From Pirellulales bacterium (lineage in GTDB: Bacteria; Planctomycetota; Planctomycetia; Pirellulales; DATAWG01): 47,067 nucleotides of DNA. Position 1 is the stretch's first letter. The number at the start of each line of letters is the position of its first letter. The stretch is from assembly GCA_035939775.1 (NCBI GenBank), contig DASZFO010000308.1, positions 1-47,067 of the forward strand. The letters are read 5' to 3'. The notes under the pieces were generated by a model. That model saw only the letters and a program-made list of their open reading frames with translations. It did no database searches and had not been told where the DNA came from. Made by a program: the position numbers and the translations under genes. Positions 17,187-24,712 of this stretch are shown piece after piece.

Positions 17187-17613
17187 TGGCGGCTCGGCAC
17201 TAGCATGCCCCCGCTTCCGATCCTCCGACATGCTGTCGGTCGAGTTTGGCTAAAAAGGATTGCCCCGCTCGAATCATCGAATGCTCAATCTGGATGAAGT
17301 TTTCCGATTAGAGCGCCGATAATGGTTGGCAGGAGTTTCCTGGAGGCAGGAGTTTGCGCAACGGCGATATGCTGGCCGCAATCGCCCGCCGCGAAGGGAG
17401 CGCCTTTGGCGGAGAGTCGCCGTGCGAGCGCTAAAAGCCTTTGTAGCGAGCGACTTACGTTCAAGAATCCGGGAAACCGATTGAAGTCTCATCGCTAAGT
17501 TCTTTGACAACTGAAAGTTACTGCCGATGATCCGAAGCATCCGCTTCGGATCCTGACTATACTCCGCGCCTAACGATGCGGTGATTCCGGGATTTGGATC
17601 GCCGAGTTTGTGC
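17187..17613. other. Long leader region without a gene; one perfect hairpin
   Basis: I see no protein-like frame in the bases upstream of the HU-like gene. The clearest structure is GATCCGAAGC at 17529-17538 pairing exactly with GCTTCGGATC at 17543-17552 around a 4-base loop, without a following T-run. A TTGACA hexamer at 17504-17509 (in TTCTTTGACAACTGAAAGTT) has no convincing -10 partner. The region could hold a small RNA or a regulatory site, but nothing identifies one. Confidence 0.45.
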
Positions 17614-17642
17614 TTGACACTACTTCTTATGCCACCTACACT
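17614..17642 (+). promoter_or_regulatory. Sigma-70-type promoter for the HU-like gene
   Basis: TTGACA at 17614-17619 is separated by exactly 17 bases from TACACT at 17637-17642. The spacing and the perfect -35 box make this the best-placed promoter of the region, and the start codon follows about 80 bases downstream, leaving a leader of some 75 bases. Confidence 0.75.
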
Positions 17643-17722
17643 TGGAGCATGACGAAGGCAGCGGAAACTGGTCTCGTGTTGGCCTTTTTCCGTCGCAAGT
17701 TCTCGAGAGGAGAATTAAAGTC

Positions 17723-18151
17723 GTGACCAAGAAAGAAATCGTCAAGACGATCTCCGAAGAAATCGGACTGACTCAACTCAAGACCAAGGAAATCGTCCAG
17801 AAGACGTTTGACGCCATCGTGGAAACACTGGTCGAAGAGCGTCGCATCGAGTTGCGGAACTTCGGAGTATTCGAGGTCAAGCAGCGGGCGGCCCGAAAGG
17901 CCAGGAACCCGCGAACCGGCGCGAAGGTCAATGTGCCGGAGAAATTTGTTGTCACCTTCAAGCCGGGCAAGGAGATGGAGGAGCGGGTTCGCGAACTGGA
18001 ACGTCAAGCGGCCGCCAGGGCGGCGGGCCAGGCGATACCCCAACCAACGGTCCAGCCAGCACCCAGCGACATGCCGGCCAGCAGGCCGGCAACGAGCGGA
18101 AATACTGAACCAGCAGCAGCTTACGGCGCTCATCCGAGCGCGCAGACTTAG
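17723..18151 (+). CDS. HU/IHF-family DNA-binding protein with long tail
   Basis: The product has 142 residues from the GTG at 17723, which has GAGAGGAG upstream. Residues 1-92 are a typical HU/IHF fold: [17 protein letters not shown], the [20 protein letters not shown] arm region, and [16 protein letters not shown] with the proline that intercalates in DNA. The remaining 50 residues are rich in Ala, Pro, Gln and Ser, with no clear domain, and would be a flexible tail. HU proteins with extra C-terminal tails occur in planctomycetes and actinobacteria and bind or bend DNA in nucleoid packing. The promoter at 17614-17642 is strong, in keeping with an abundant protein. Confidence 0.92.
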   Translation: MTKKEIVKTISEEIGLTQLKTKEIVQKTFDAIVETLVEERRIELRNFGVFEVKQRAARKARNPRTGAKVNVPEKFVVTFKPGKEMEERVRELERQAAARAAGQAIPQPTVQPAPSDMPASRPATSGNTEPAAAYGAHPSAQT

Positions 18152-18682
18152 CCTCAACGATCATTAGCTTGCCAGGGCGGCATCAGGCAAGATTCGACTC
18201 GGAATTCGACCCCGATGGGCAATGAGATAAGGGCGGAATTACCGCTCGTTCGCGACAGATTCCAGAGAGATTTGATCTCGGCGCGGAACGCTGAAATCGT
18301 TAATGTTCGCACGGAGCCTCGTATTGTCGGCAATCAGGCCGTTCGGCCCGAACGGCAACCCCGGTGTTCAAGATAGTTTACGTCAATGCAGCCTAAGTAG
18401 ATACGCAGTGGCCGGCGAAGCAGTCCGACTCATCCAACGCTTCACGGCATAGGTCGTTCGACCTAAGCAAATCAGCTAATTCAGATCGATTCGTCTTTCG
18501 TTGCTTTGGAGTGATGGCATCGCTGAAGGCATGCGCCGTCGCGCGATTGCGCTGCAAGAAAACCGCGGCGTGAACAATCGCTCGCCAGGTGAGCGTCGAG
18601 AGCGAGAGCAGGAAGCTCAAGGTATACCGATCAGGTTCCGCGCGCGGCGCGGCGTACTGACTCTCAGGGAGGAGTTGTTCAG
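18152..18682. other. Intergenic region; no gene recognised
   Basis: No convincing protein is encoded in these 531 bases. Two short perfect hairpins are present: CCGTTCG/CGAACGG at 18339-18355, and TAGGTCG/CGACCTA at 18450-18465. A minus-strand frame of 75 codons (18393-18620) lacks a family, a signal peptide and a ribosome-binding site. The last 30 bases hold the AGGGAGGAG ribosome-binding site of the small lipoprotein. Confidence 0.5.
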
Positions 18683-18901
18683 ATGCGCAGGCTACTTTTG
18701 GCAGCGACGATTGGGCTTTCGCTCGGCGCGACCAGCGGCTGCATTCTTCCTGCTTACAGCGGCGATCCGCCGCGGCGAACCGCCGAATTGCTCAATACAT
18801 CGGAGGATCTTCGCCTGTTGCTCGACGAATGGGAGCGATTCTGGTTCCTCGATGAACCTTCGCACATGACCGAATATCGGTCGCATGGCGGCGTTCTCTA
18901 A
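18683..18901 (+). CDS. Small lipoprotein-like protein
   Basis: The 72-residue product starts MRRLLLAATIGLSLGATSGC and then ILPAYSG, so the hydrophobic N-terminus is followed by a cysteine at residue 20 in a lipobox-like context (TSGC). The rest has an acidic amphipathic segment, ELLNTSEDLRLLLDEWERFW, and ends EPSHMTEYRSHGGVL. The ATG has AGGGAGGAG upstream. I recall short proteins with a DEWERFWF...PSHMT...HGG pattern in several planctomycetes, but no function is known. It would be an outer-membrane or periplasmic-side lipoprotein. pyrD follows on the same strand after 220 bases. Confidence 0.78.
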   Translation: MRRLLLAATIGLSLGATSGCILPAYSGDPPRRTAELLNTSEDLRLLLDEWERFWFLDEPSHMTEYRSHGGVL

Positions 18902-19124
18902 TCCGGGTCCCGTCGCCGGCAATCGGTCGCGGAACTCGCCGGAGTTCAGCCGGCGTCATTCCGTTGTCGGCCTCGGAATTCTGGCAATTCCGCAACATCA
19001 TTTCGTCGCGCTACGTGTCCCGGCACTCGTTGCCCGCCGCCGCTTCGACCGGTACATTGGCATCTGAGTTGTCGCCTTCCCCCGGCGGCCGACGCGATCC
19101 CTCGCATTTGAGCCAATTGTCGTT

Positions 19125-20054
19125 GTGAGCAGCACTGCCTCCGTCGTCGACCTGCATGTCGAATTGGGCCGTCTCCGTCTGGCCAACCCCGTCATCGTGG
19201 CCTCGGGAACGTTCGGCTACGCGCGCGAAATGGCTGGGTTGGTTGATCTTAAGCGGCTGGGAGCGATCATCCCGAAAACAATCACTCACCAGCCGCGCGC
19301 CGGAAACGCACCCTGGCGCACGATCGAGACCCCGGCCGGAATGCTCAACTCGATCGGCCTCGATAACGACGGCCTCGAGGCGTTTGCCGCCCATCACATG
19401 CCATATCTCGCTAGCCTCGGAGTGCCGATCATCGTCAGCATTGCCGGGCGGACCCATGATGAATTCGTCGAAATGGCGGCCGCGCTGGAAGGCGTACCCA
19501 CGATCGCGGCGATTGAGGTGAACATTTCATGTCCGAATGTCAGTCATGGTGTCGATTTCGGCACCGACGCGAGGATGTGCGAGCGAGTCGTGGCCGGTGT
19601 CCGCGATGCGACCTCGTTGCCGATCATTGCCAAGTTGACGCCGAATGTCACCGACATTGCGTCGATCGCCGTGGCTGCCGCCGCCGGCGGAGCGGACGCC
19701 ATCTCGCTCATCAACACTTGCCTCGGCGTGGCCGTCGATTGGCGGCGCCGCCGGCCGCTCTTGGGCAATGTTTTGGGCGGCTTGAGCGGGCCCGCCATCA
19801 AGCCGATCGCTCTGCGGGCCGTCTATCAGGTCGCCCAAGCCGTGCGGACTCCCATCATTGGGATCGGTGGAATCGCCACGGTCGACGATGTGATGGAATT
19901 CCTGGTGACTGGCGCATCGGCCGTCCAAATCGGCACCGCAAACTTCTATCACCCCACGACCTCGACGGAAATCCTCGACTCCTTACCGGCCGCTCTCGCC
20001 GAACTCGGCTGTCGTTCCGTCAATGACGTAGTCGGCACCCTACAAAAACAATGA
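19125..20054 (+). CDS. pyrD: Dihydroorotate dehydrogenase, class 1B-like
   Basis: It oxidises dihydroorotate to orotate in pyrimidine synthesis. The 309-residue product has [14 protein letters not shown] near the FMN site, [19 protein letters not shown], and [13 protein letters not shown]-type active site with Cys136 as the catalytic base, which marks cytosolic class 1 enzymes. Further segments are [29 protein letters not shown] and [29 protein letters not shown] for FMN phosphate binding. The start is a GTG at 19125 with no good ribosome-binding site. A class 1B enzyme would need a PyrK partner, which is not in the window. trpS follows after 62 bases that carry a TAGTCCTTGGTCCATAGTCC repeat. 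Confidence 0.93.
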   Translation: MSSTASVVDLHVELGRLRLANPVIVASGTFGYAREMAGLVDLKRLGAIIPKTITHQPRAGNAPWRTIETPAGMLNSIGLDNDGLEAFAAHHMPYLASLGVPIIVSIAGRTHDEFVEMAAALEGVPTIAAIEVNISCPNVSHGVDFGTDARMCERVVAGVRDATSLPIIAKLTPNVTDIASIAVAAAAGGADAISLINTCLGVAVDWRRRRPLLGNVLGGLSGPAIKPIALRAVYQVAQAVRTPIIGIGGIATVDDVMEFLVTGASAVQIGTANFYHPTTSTEILDSLPAALAELGCRSVNDVVGTLQKQ

Positions 20055-20116
20055 ACCCGAGCCTTTCGCACTTAGTCCTTGGTCCATAGTCCTTCCCCCG
20101 TCCCCAGTCCCATGCC

Positions 20117-21088
20117 ATGCGTGTACTTTCGGGCATTCAACCGACGGGCCGATTCCATTGGGGAAACTATTTCGGCGCGATTCGGCAGTATATCGACTTG
20201 CAACGTGAAGATGCGGCGTTCTATTTCATCGCCGACCTCCACGCGCTCAACAGCGTGCGCGATCCGGCGGCGTTGCGCGGTTGGACGCTCGACGCGGCCA
20301 TTGATTTGCTCGCGCTAGGGCTCGACCCCGAGCGGGCGGTGTTGTTCGTGCAATCCGATGTGCCGGCGGTGAGCGAACTCTGCTGGATCCTGATGACCGG
20401 CGCGCCGATGGGGCTCTTGGAGCGGTGCCATGCCTACAAGGATAGGAAGGCGAAGGGCTTGCCGGCCGACGCCGGTGTGTTGGCGTATCCGGTGCTGATG
20501 GCGGCCGACATTCTGGCCTACGATTCGGATACGGTGCCCGTCGGCGAGGACCAGGTGCAACATATCGAGGTCTGCCGCGATCTGGCGGCGAGCTTCAACC
20601 ATCAATTCGGCCAGGTGTTCACCATGCCCAAGGCCAAGCTGCTCGATGCCTCGAAGAAGGTGCCCGGCATCGATGGCGAAAAGATGTCGAAGAGCTACAA
20701 CAACACGCTCGAGGTGTTCGACGACCCCAAAGCGCAGCGGAAGAAGATCATGCAGATCGTCACCGATTCGCGGCCGATGGAGCAGCCGAAAGAGCCGGAG
20801 AGCGACTACTTGTATCAACTCTTCTCCCTCGTGGCGACCGAGGCGGAGCGCGACGCGATGGCCGCGCTATACCGACGCGGCGGTTTTGGCTATGGTGAGG
20901 TGAAGAAAGCCCTGGCTGACGCCGCGGAGCGGTTCTTCGCCGCGCCTCGGTCCAAACGGGCCGAACTCGCCGCCGATTCCAAGACGGTCCGAGAAATACT
21001 AGCCGACGGCGCGAGCCGCGCCCGCGGCAAGGCCGAGGAAGTTTTGCGGCGAGCCAAGCGCGCCTGCGGGCTCGCGTCAGCGACATGA
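20117..21088 (+). CDS. trpS: Tryptophan--tRNA ligase
   Basis: This class I aminoacyl-tRNA synthetase charges tRNA-Trp. The 323-residue length is normal. The HIGH-type signature is HWGN at residues 14-17 in [17 protein letters not shown], and KMSKS appears in [16 protein letters not shown]. Between them are the tryptophan-pocket segments [20 protein letters not shown] and [13 protein letters not shown]. The ATG at 20117 precedes the signature directly. The stop overlaps the start of acpS in ATGA, so the two are coupled. No sign of truncation or a T-box leader is seen. Confidence 0.96.
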   Translation: MRVLSGIQPTGRFHWGNYFGAIRQYIDLQREDAAFYFIADLHALNSVRDPAALRGWTLDAAIDLLALGLDPERAVLFVQSDVPAVSELCWILMTGAPMGLLERCHAYKDRKAKGLPADAGVLAYPVLMAADILAYDSDTVPVGEDQVQHIEVCRDLAASFNHQFGQVFTMPKAKLLDASKKVPGIDGEKMSKSYNNTLEVFDDPKAQRKKIMQIVTDSRPMEQPKEPESDYLYQLFSLVATEAERDAMAALYRRGGFGYGEVKKALADAAERFFAAPRSKRAELAADSKTVREILADGASRARGKAEEVLRRAKRACGLASAT

Positions 21089-21489
21089 ACATCATCGGCA
21101 TCGGGACCGACATCACGGAGTGCTTGCGGATCGCGCAGATGATCGAGCGCCACGGGGAACTGTTCATCACGCGAGTCTACACGCCAGACGAGATTCAATA
21201 CTGCCAGAGCCGCAAGCAGGCGACGCAGCATTTCGCCGGCCGCTGGGCAGCGAAAGAAGCGGTGCTCAAAGCGGTCGGCACGGGTTGGCGTCGCGGCATA
21301 AGTTGGCGCGACGTAGAGATTCGCAACTTGCTCGGTGGAAAGCCGCAGGTCTCGCTGCATGGCGGCGTGCGCGACGTTGCCGAGGACCTCGGCATCGGCC
21401 AAATCCTTATCAGCATTTCCCACTGCCGCAGCCACGCGACGGCGTATGCCCTGGCTCTCGAGCGAATCGAAGGCGAAGCGGACGAGTGA
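21085..21489 (+). CDS. acpS: Holo-[acyl-carrier-protein] synthase
   Basis: AcpS transfers 4'-phosphopantetheine from coenzyme A to a serine of acyl carrier protein. The 134-residue product has [14 protein letters not shown] with the Mg-binding aspartate near residue 8, [18 protein letters not shown] with the conserved Glu-Ala-Lys helix, and [17 protein letters not shown]. The start overlaps the trpS stop. The stop lies only 16 bases from the 3' end of topA on the other strand, which leaves no room for separate terminators on both sides. Confidence 0.95.
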   Translation: MNIIGIGTDITECLRIAQMIERHGELFITRVYTPDEIQYCQSRKQATQHFAGRWAAKEAVLKAVGTGWRRGISWRDVEIRNLLGGKPQVSLHGGVRDVAEDLGIGQILISISHCRSHATAYALALERIEGEADE

Positions 21490-21505
21490 CGAGGGGCGAC
21501 AATCG

Positions 21506-24280
21506 TTAGAACGGAACGTCGGCACTTACGGCATTTTGATGCCCGACCACAGTTGCAACGGCAGCGAACTTCTTCTTGGCGGCGGATTTCTTCTTTGATG
21601 TCTTGGCTCTCTTCGTCGCTGGCTTTTTCGCCTTGGCGGGCGGTTTGGCCGACTTCTTCTTTACCGCGGCGGCCGGTCGGGTCGCCTTGCGGCGCGCCTT
21701 CTTTGACGGCCCGGCCGCGGCCCGCTCGGCGAGCAGCCGCAGAGCCAGTTCCTGGGTGACCTCTTCGGGCGTCGTATTCTTGGGAAGCGAGGCGTTCGTC
21801 GTACCGTCGGTCACGTACAGCCCGTAACGGCCGTCGAAGAGTTGAATCTTCTCGCTGGTGACCGGCGACGCATCGAGCACTTTGAGCGGCTCGCGCTTGG
21901 CGCCGAATCCCCGGCGGGCCGCCTTGGGCTGCGCCAACAGTTCCAGGGACTGCGACAAACTCACGTCGAGCGGTGAAAGGTCGGCCGGCAGGGAGCGCGT
22001 CTCCGTGCCGCTCTTCACGTAGGGCCCGAATTTTCCATTGAATACGACGATCGTTTCACCTGTCGTCGGATGCGCGCCCAATTCGCGGGGGAGCGAGAGC
22101 AGCCTCACCGCTGTCGCCAGGTCGATATCCTCGGGCCGCATGCCCTTGAGCAACGAAGCATTTTTCGGCTTATCGTCTTCCCCAGCCGCGGCACGCTGCA
22201 CGTAGGGACCGAATCGTCCCGTCTTTAAATAGATTAGCCGGCCGGTCTCGGGACAAGTTCCCAGCGGCTCTTCCGCTTTTTGCGATTGGTCGAGCAGTTC
22301 GTTGGCGCGGTCGAGCGTCACCTCGTCGGGCGCCAGCCCCTCGGGCAAAGCCGCCCGCCGCTCTCCCTGCTCGAGGAATGGCCCATAGCGGCCGACGCGC
22401 ACGTAAATCGGCTCTTGCCCATCGATCTCAGCGATCTTTATCCGGCTCACGTCGCGGGCTTGAATTCGATCGCCGATGCTCTCCAAATGCGGTTTGAGTC
22501 CGGTCTGCCCGTTCCCAAAATAGAAGTGCCGCAGATAATCGACGCTCTGCGCCTCGCCGCGGCTGATGGCATCGAGGTCATCTTCCATTTGCGCCGTGAA
22601 TTGATAGTCCACCAGCCCTGGCAAGTGCAGCTCCAAGAGTTGCGATACGGCAAATGCAACCCACGTCGGCACGAGCGCAGTGCCCTTCTTGAACACGTAC
22701 TCGCGATACTGGATCGTGTCGATAATCGAGGCGTATGTGCTCGGCCGGCCGATTCCCATTTCTTCGAGCGTCCGAATCAGCGCCGCTTCGCTGAAGCGGC
22801 TCGGCGCTTGAGTGAGATGCTCCTTGGGAGTCAACTCTCGGCAGGAAATTGGGTCGTCTTGCGCGACGGCCGGCAACAGCGCCTCTCGATCGGCCAAATC
22901 CCCCTCCGGATCGTCGGAGCCCTCGACGTACGCCCGCAGGTAGCCGGGAAACTCGATCGTCTTGCCGCTCACCTGAAACACAGCGCCGTCGCCTTCGATC
23001 GTGATTGTCATGCGCCGGCCGCGGGCATCCGCCATCTGGCTGGCGACGGTTCGTTTCCAGATCAAGTCGTAGACCTTGAATTCATCGGAACCCAACTGGC
23101 CGCGAAGTTGTTCCGGAAAATCAAACGGATGCCCCGCCGGCCGGATCGCCTCGTGGGCCTCTTGGGCGTTTTTCACCTTGGTCTGATAGACTCGCGGTGA
23201 ATCGGGCAAGTACTCGCGGCCATATTGCTCGGCAACCAGATCGCGGGCCGCGTCGATCGCCACCTTAGCGAGGTTCGTCGAATCGGTCCGCATGTAGGTG
23301 ATGTGACCGTTCTCATACAGGCTCTGCGCTGCCTGCATCGTGCGGCGGGCGGTGAAACCGAGCTTGCGGTTGGCCTCCTGCTGGAGCGTGCTCGTCGTAA
23401 ACGGCGGATAGGGCTTCGAGGTATACGGCTTGTCGTCGATCTTGGCGACGCGAAACGAAGCCTGGCGAAGCCGCTCGGCCAACTCGTTTGCCCCCCGGCT
23501 GTCGAGTAGCAGCAGCTCTTCGTTCTTCAGCTTTCCGGTGGCCGGATCGAAATCCTTTCCCTCCGGAATCTTTCGCCCGCCGACGGAAACCATTTCCGCC
23601 TGAAACTCCTGCCCGCCGGCATTCGCGAATAGGCCAAGCAAGTCCCAATAGGCGGCCTCGTGGAAGGCCATCCGCTGCCGCTCGCGCTCGACGATCAGCC
23701 GAACCGCCACGCTTTGCACCCGCCCGGCCGAGAGCTTGGGGCGCACTTTTTTCCATAATAGTGGCGAGACCTCATAGCCGTAGAGCCGATCGACGATCCG
23801 CCGCGTCTCCTGCGCCCGGACAAGGTCCGCGTCGATCTCGCGGGGATGCGAGAGGGCGTCTTCAATCGCCTCTTTGGTGATTTCGTGGAATACGAGACGA
23901 TGGACGGGCACCTTCGGCTTGAGCAGCTCATTGAGGTGCCAACTGATGGCCTCCCCTTCACGGTCCTCGTCCGTCGCCAGATAGAGATCCTTGGCGTCTT
24001 TCAATAGCCCCTTGAGTTTGCGGACTTGGGCAGTCTTCTTGGGGGGAACGATATAGAGCGGGGCGAAATCCTCAGCCACATTGACTCCCAGCCGCGACCA
24101 TTGCTCTTTGCGGTACTCATCCGGAATCTCGGCGGCCTTCTCGGGCAAATCGCGAACGTGGCCGATGCTGGCCTCGACCGTGAAACCGCTCCCCAGGAAT
24201 TTGCTGATCGTGCGGGCCTTGGCGGGTGATTCTACGATCACCAGCGATTTACCCGAACGCCCTGTAGCGCGTTTTGCCAT
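21506..24280 (-). CDS. topA: DNA topoisomerase I with basic C-terminal tail
   Basis: This type IA topoisomerase relaxes negative supercoils. The product has 924 residues from the ATG at 24278-24280. The TOPRIM domain shows SLVIVESPAKARTISKFLG and LATDEDREGEAISWHL with the metal-binding acidic residues. The catalytic tyrosine is Tyr329 in GHITYMRTDSTNLAK. Further family segments are LPDSPRVYQTKVKNAQEAHE and GIGRPSTYASII. After the core come repeated C-terminal units of the type RFGPYVQ...KNASLLKG...PxD, each about 60 residues long, in place of zinc ribbons. A final lysine/alanine-rich stretch (KKKSAKPPAKAKKPATKRAK) should bind DNA without sequence preference. Tails of this kind are known from actinobacterial TopA. 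The gene is divergent from the PpiD-like gene. Confidence 0.97.
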   Translation of the reverse strand: MAKRATGRSGKSLVIVESPAKARTISKFLGSGFTVEASIGHVRDLPEKAAEIPDEYRKEQWSRLGVNVAEDFAPLYIVPPKKTAQVRKLKGLLKDAKDLYLATDEDREGEAISWHLNELLKPKVPVHRLVFHEITKEAIEDALSHPREIDADLVRAQETRRIVDRLYGYEVSPLLWKKVRPKLSAGRVQSVAVRLIVERERQRMAFHEAAYWDLLGLFANAGGQEFQAEMVSVGGRKIPEGKDFDPATGKLKNEELLLLDSRGANELAERLRQASFRVAKIDDKPYTSKPYPPFTTSTLQQEANRKLGFTARRTMQAAQSLYENGHITYMRTDSTNLAKVAIDAARDLVAEQYGREYLPDSPRVYQTKVKNAQEAHEAIRPAGHPFDFPEQLRGQLGSDEFKVYDLIWKRTVASQMADARGRRMTITIEGDGAVFQVSGKTIEFPGYLRAYVEGSDDPEGDLADREALLPAVAQDDPISCRELTPKEHLTQAPSRFSEAALIRTLEEMGIGRPSTYASIIDTIQYREYVFKKGTALVPTWVAFAVSQLLELHLPGLVDYQFTAQMEDDLDAISRGEAQSVDYLRHFYFGNGQTGLKPHLESIGDRIQARDVSRIKIAEIDGQEPIYVRVGRYGPFLEQGERRAALPEGLAPDEVTLDRANELLDQSQKAEEPLGTCPETGRLIYLKTGRFGPYVQRAAAGEDDKPKNASLLKGMRPEDIDLATAVRLLSLPRELGAHPTTGETIVVFNGKFGPYVKSGTETRSLPADLSPLDVSLSQSLELLAQPKAARRGFGAKREPLKVLDASPVTSEKIQLFDGRYGLYVTDGTTNASLPKNTTPEEVTQELALRLLAERAAAGPSKKARRKATRPAAAVKKKSAKPPAKAKKPATKRAKTSKKKSAAKKKFAAVATVVGHQNAVSADVPF

Positions 24281-24712
24281 GCGAGGAGCCAAAGATGATC
24301 GAGAGGTTGACGTGCCTGTTAAACTTTAAGGTCTGCGGGAAGTTGTCACTAAATATCGCCGCGCGGCGCTCGATTTCTGAGCCAGCCGGTCTGGCGCACG
24401 GTTAACCGGTGCAGATGCTTCGTTGCACCGTCGCCGGCAGTCGTAATAATTGGTAAAATTGGTCAATTCGGCCTTTTTCAAGCGGCGCGATTGGGATTGC
24501 ATTTGCCGGCTTGGCTCTTAGAATCACTAGGCTTATGTGACCCAACTGCCGTGCCGCAAAGGCTTTTCCGCGCGAGCACAGCGCCCCATTGGCGGTCCAA
24601 TCGCCGGGTCGGGCAGGTAAACGCCGCTATAATCGCATAACCGTCACAGGCCGTCGTTGTCAAGCCGTCTTCCCATCGCGGCGCGGCGGACCTCTTTAAA
24701 GGAATACTCCAC
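24281..24712. promoter_or_regulatory. Divergent intergenic region, topA / PpiD-like gene
   Basis: These 432 bases separate two divergent starts and contain no protein-like frame. TATAAT at 24628-24633 is a perfect -10 hexamer pointing toward the PpiD-like gene; the -35 position has no clear match. AAAGGA at 24698-24703 is the ribosome-binding site for the ATG at 24713. An AT-rich stretch at 24441-24470 (TCGTAATAATTGGTAAAATT) stands out from the GC-rich surroundings and may hold the topA promoter, but I cannot place its boxes. Confidence 0.5.

Noticed and set aside
18393-18620. Minus-strand frame of 75 codons
   Set aside because: Its N-terminus is weakly hydrophobic, but there is no ribosome-binding site, no family and a random composition after residue 25.
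20055-20116. TAGTCCTTGGTCCATAGTCC as a regulatory leader of trpS
   Set aside because: The short direct repeats look like a common simple repeat of this genome type. I saw no T-box sequence or alternative hairpins, so regulation is not supported.
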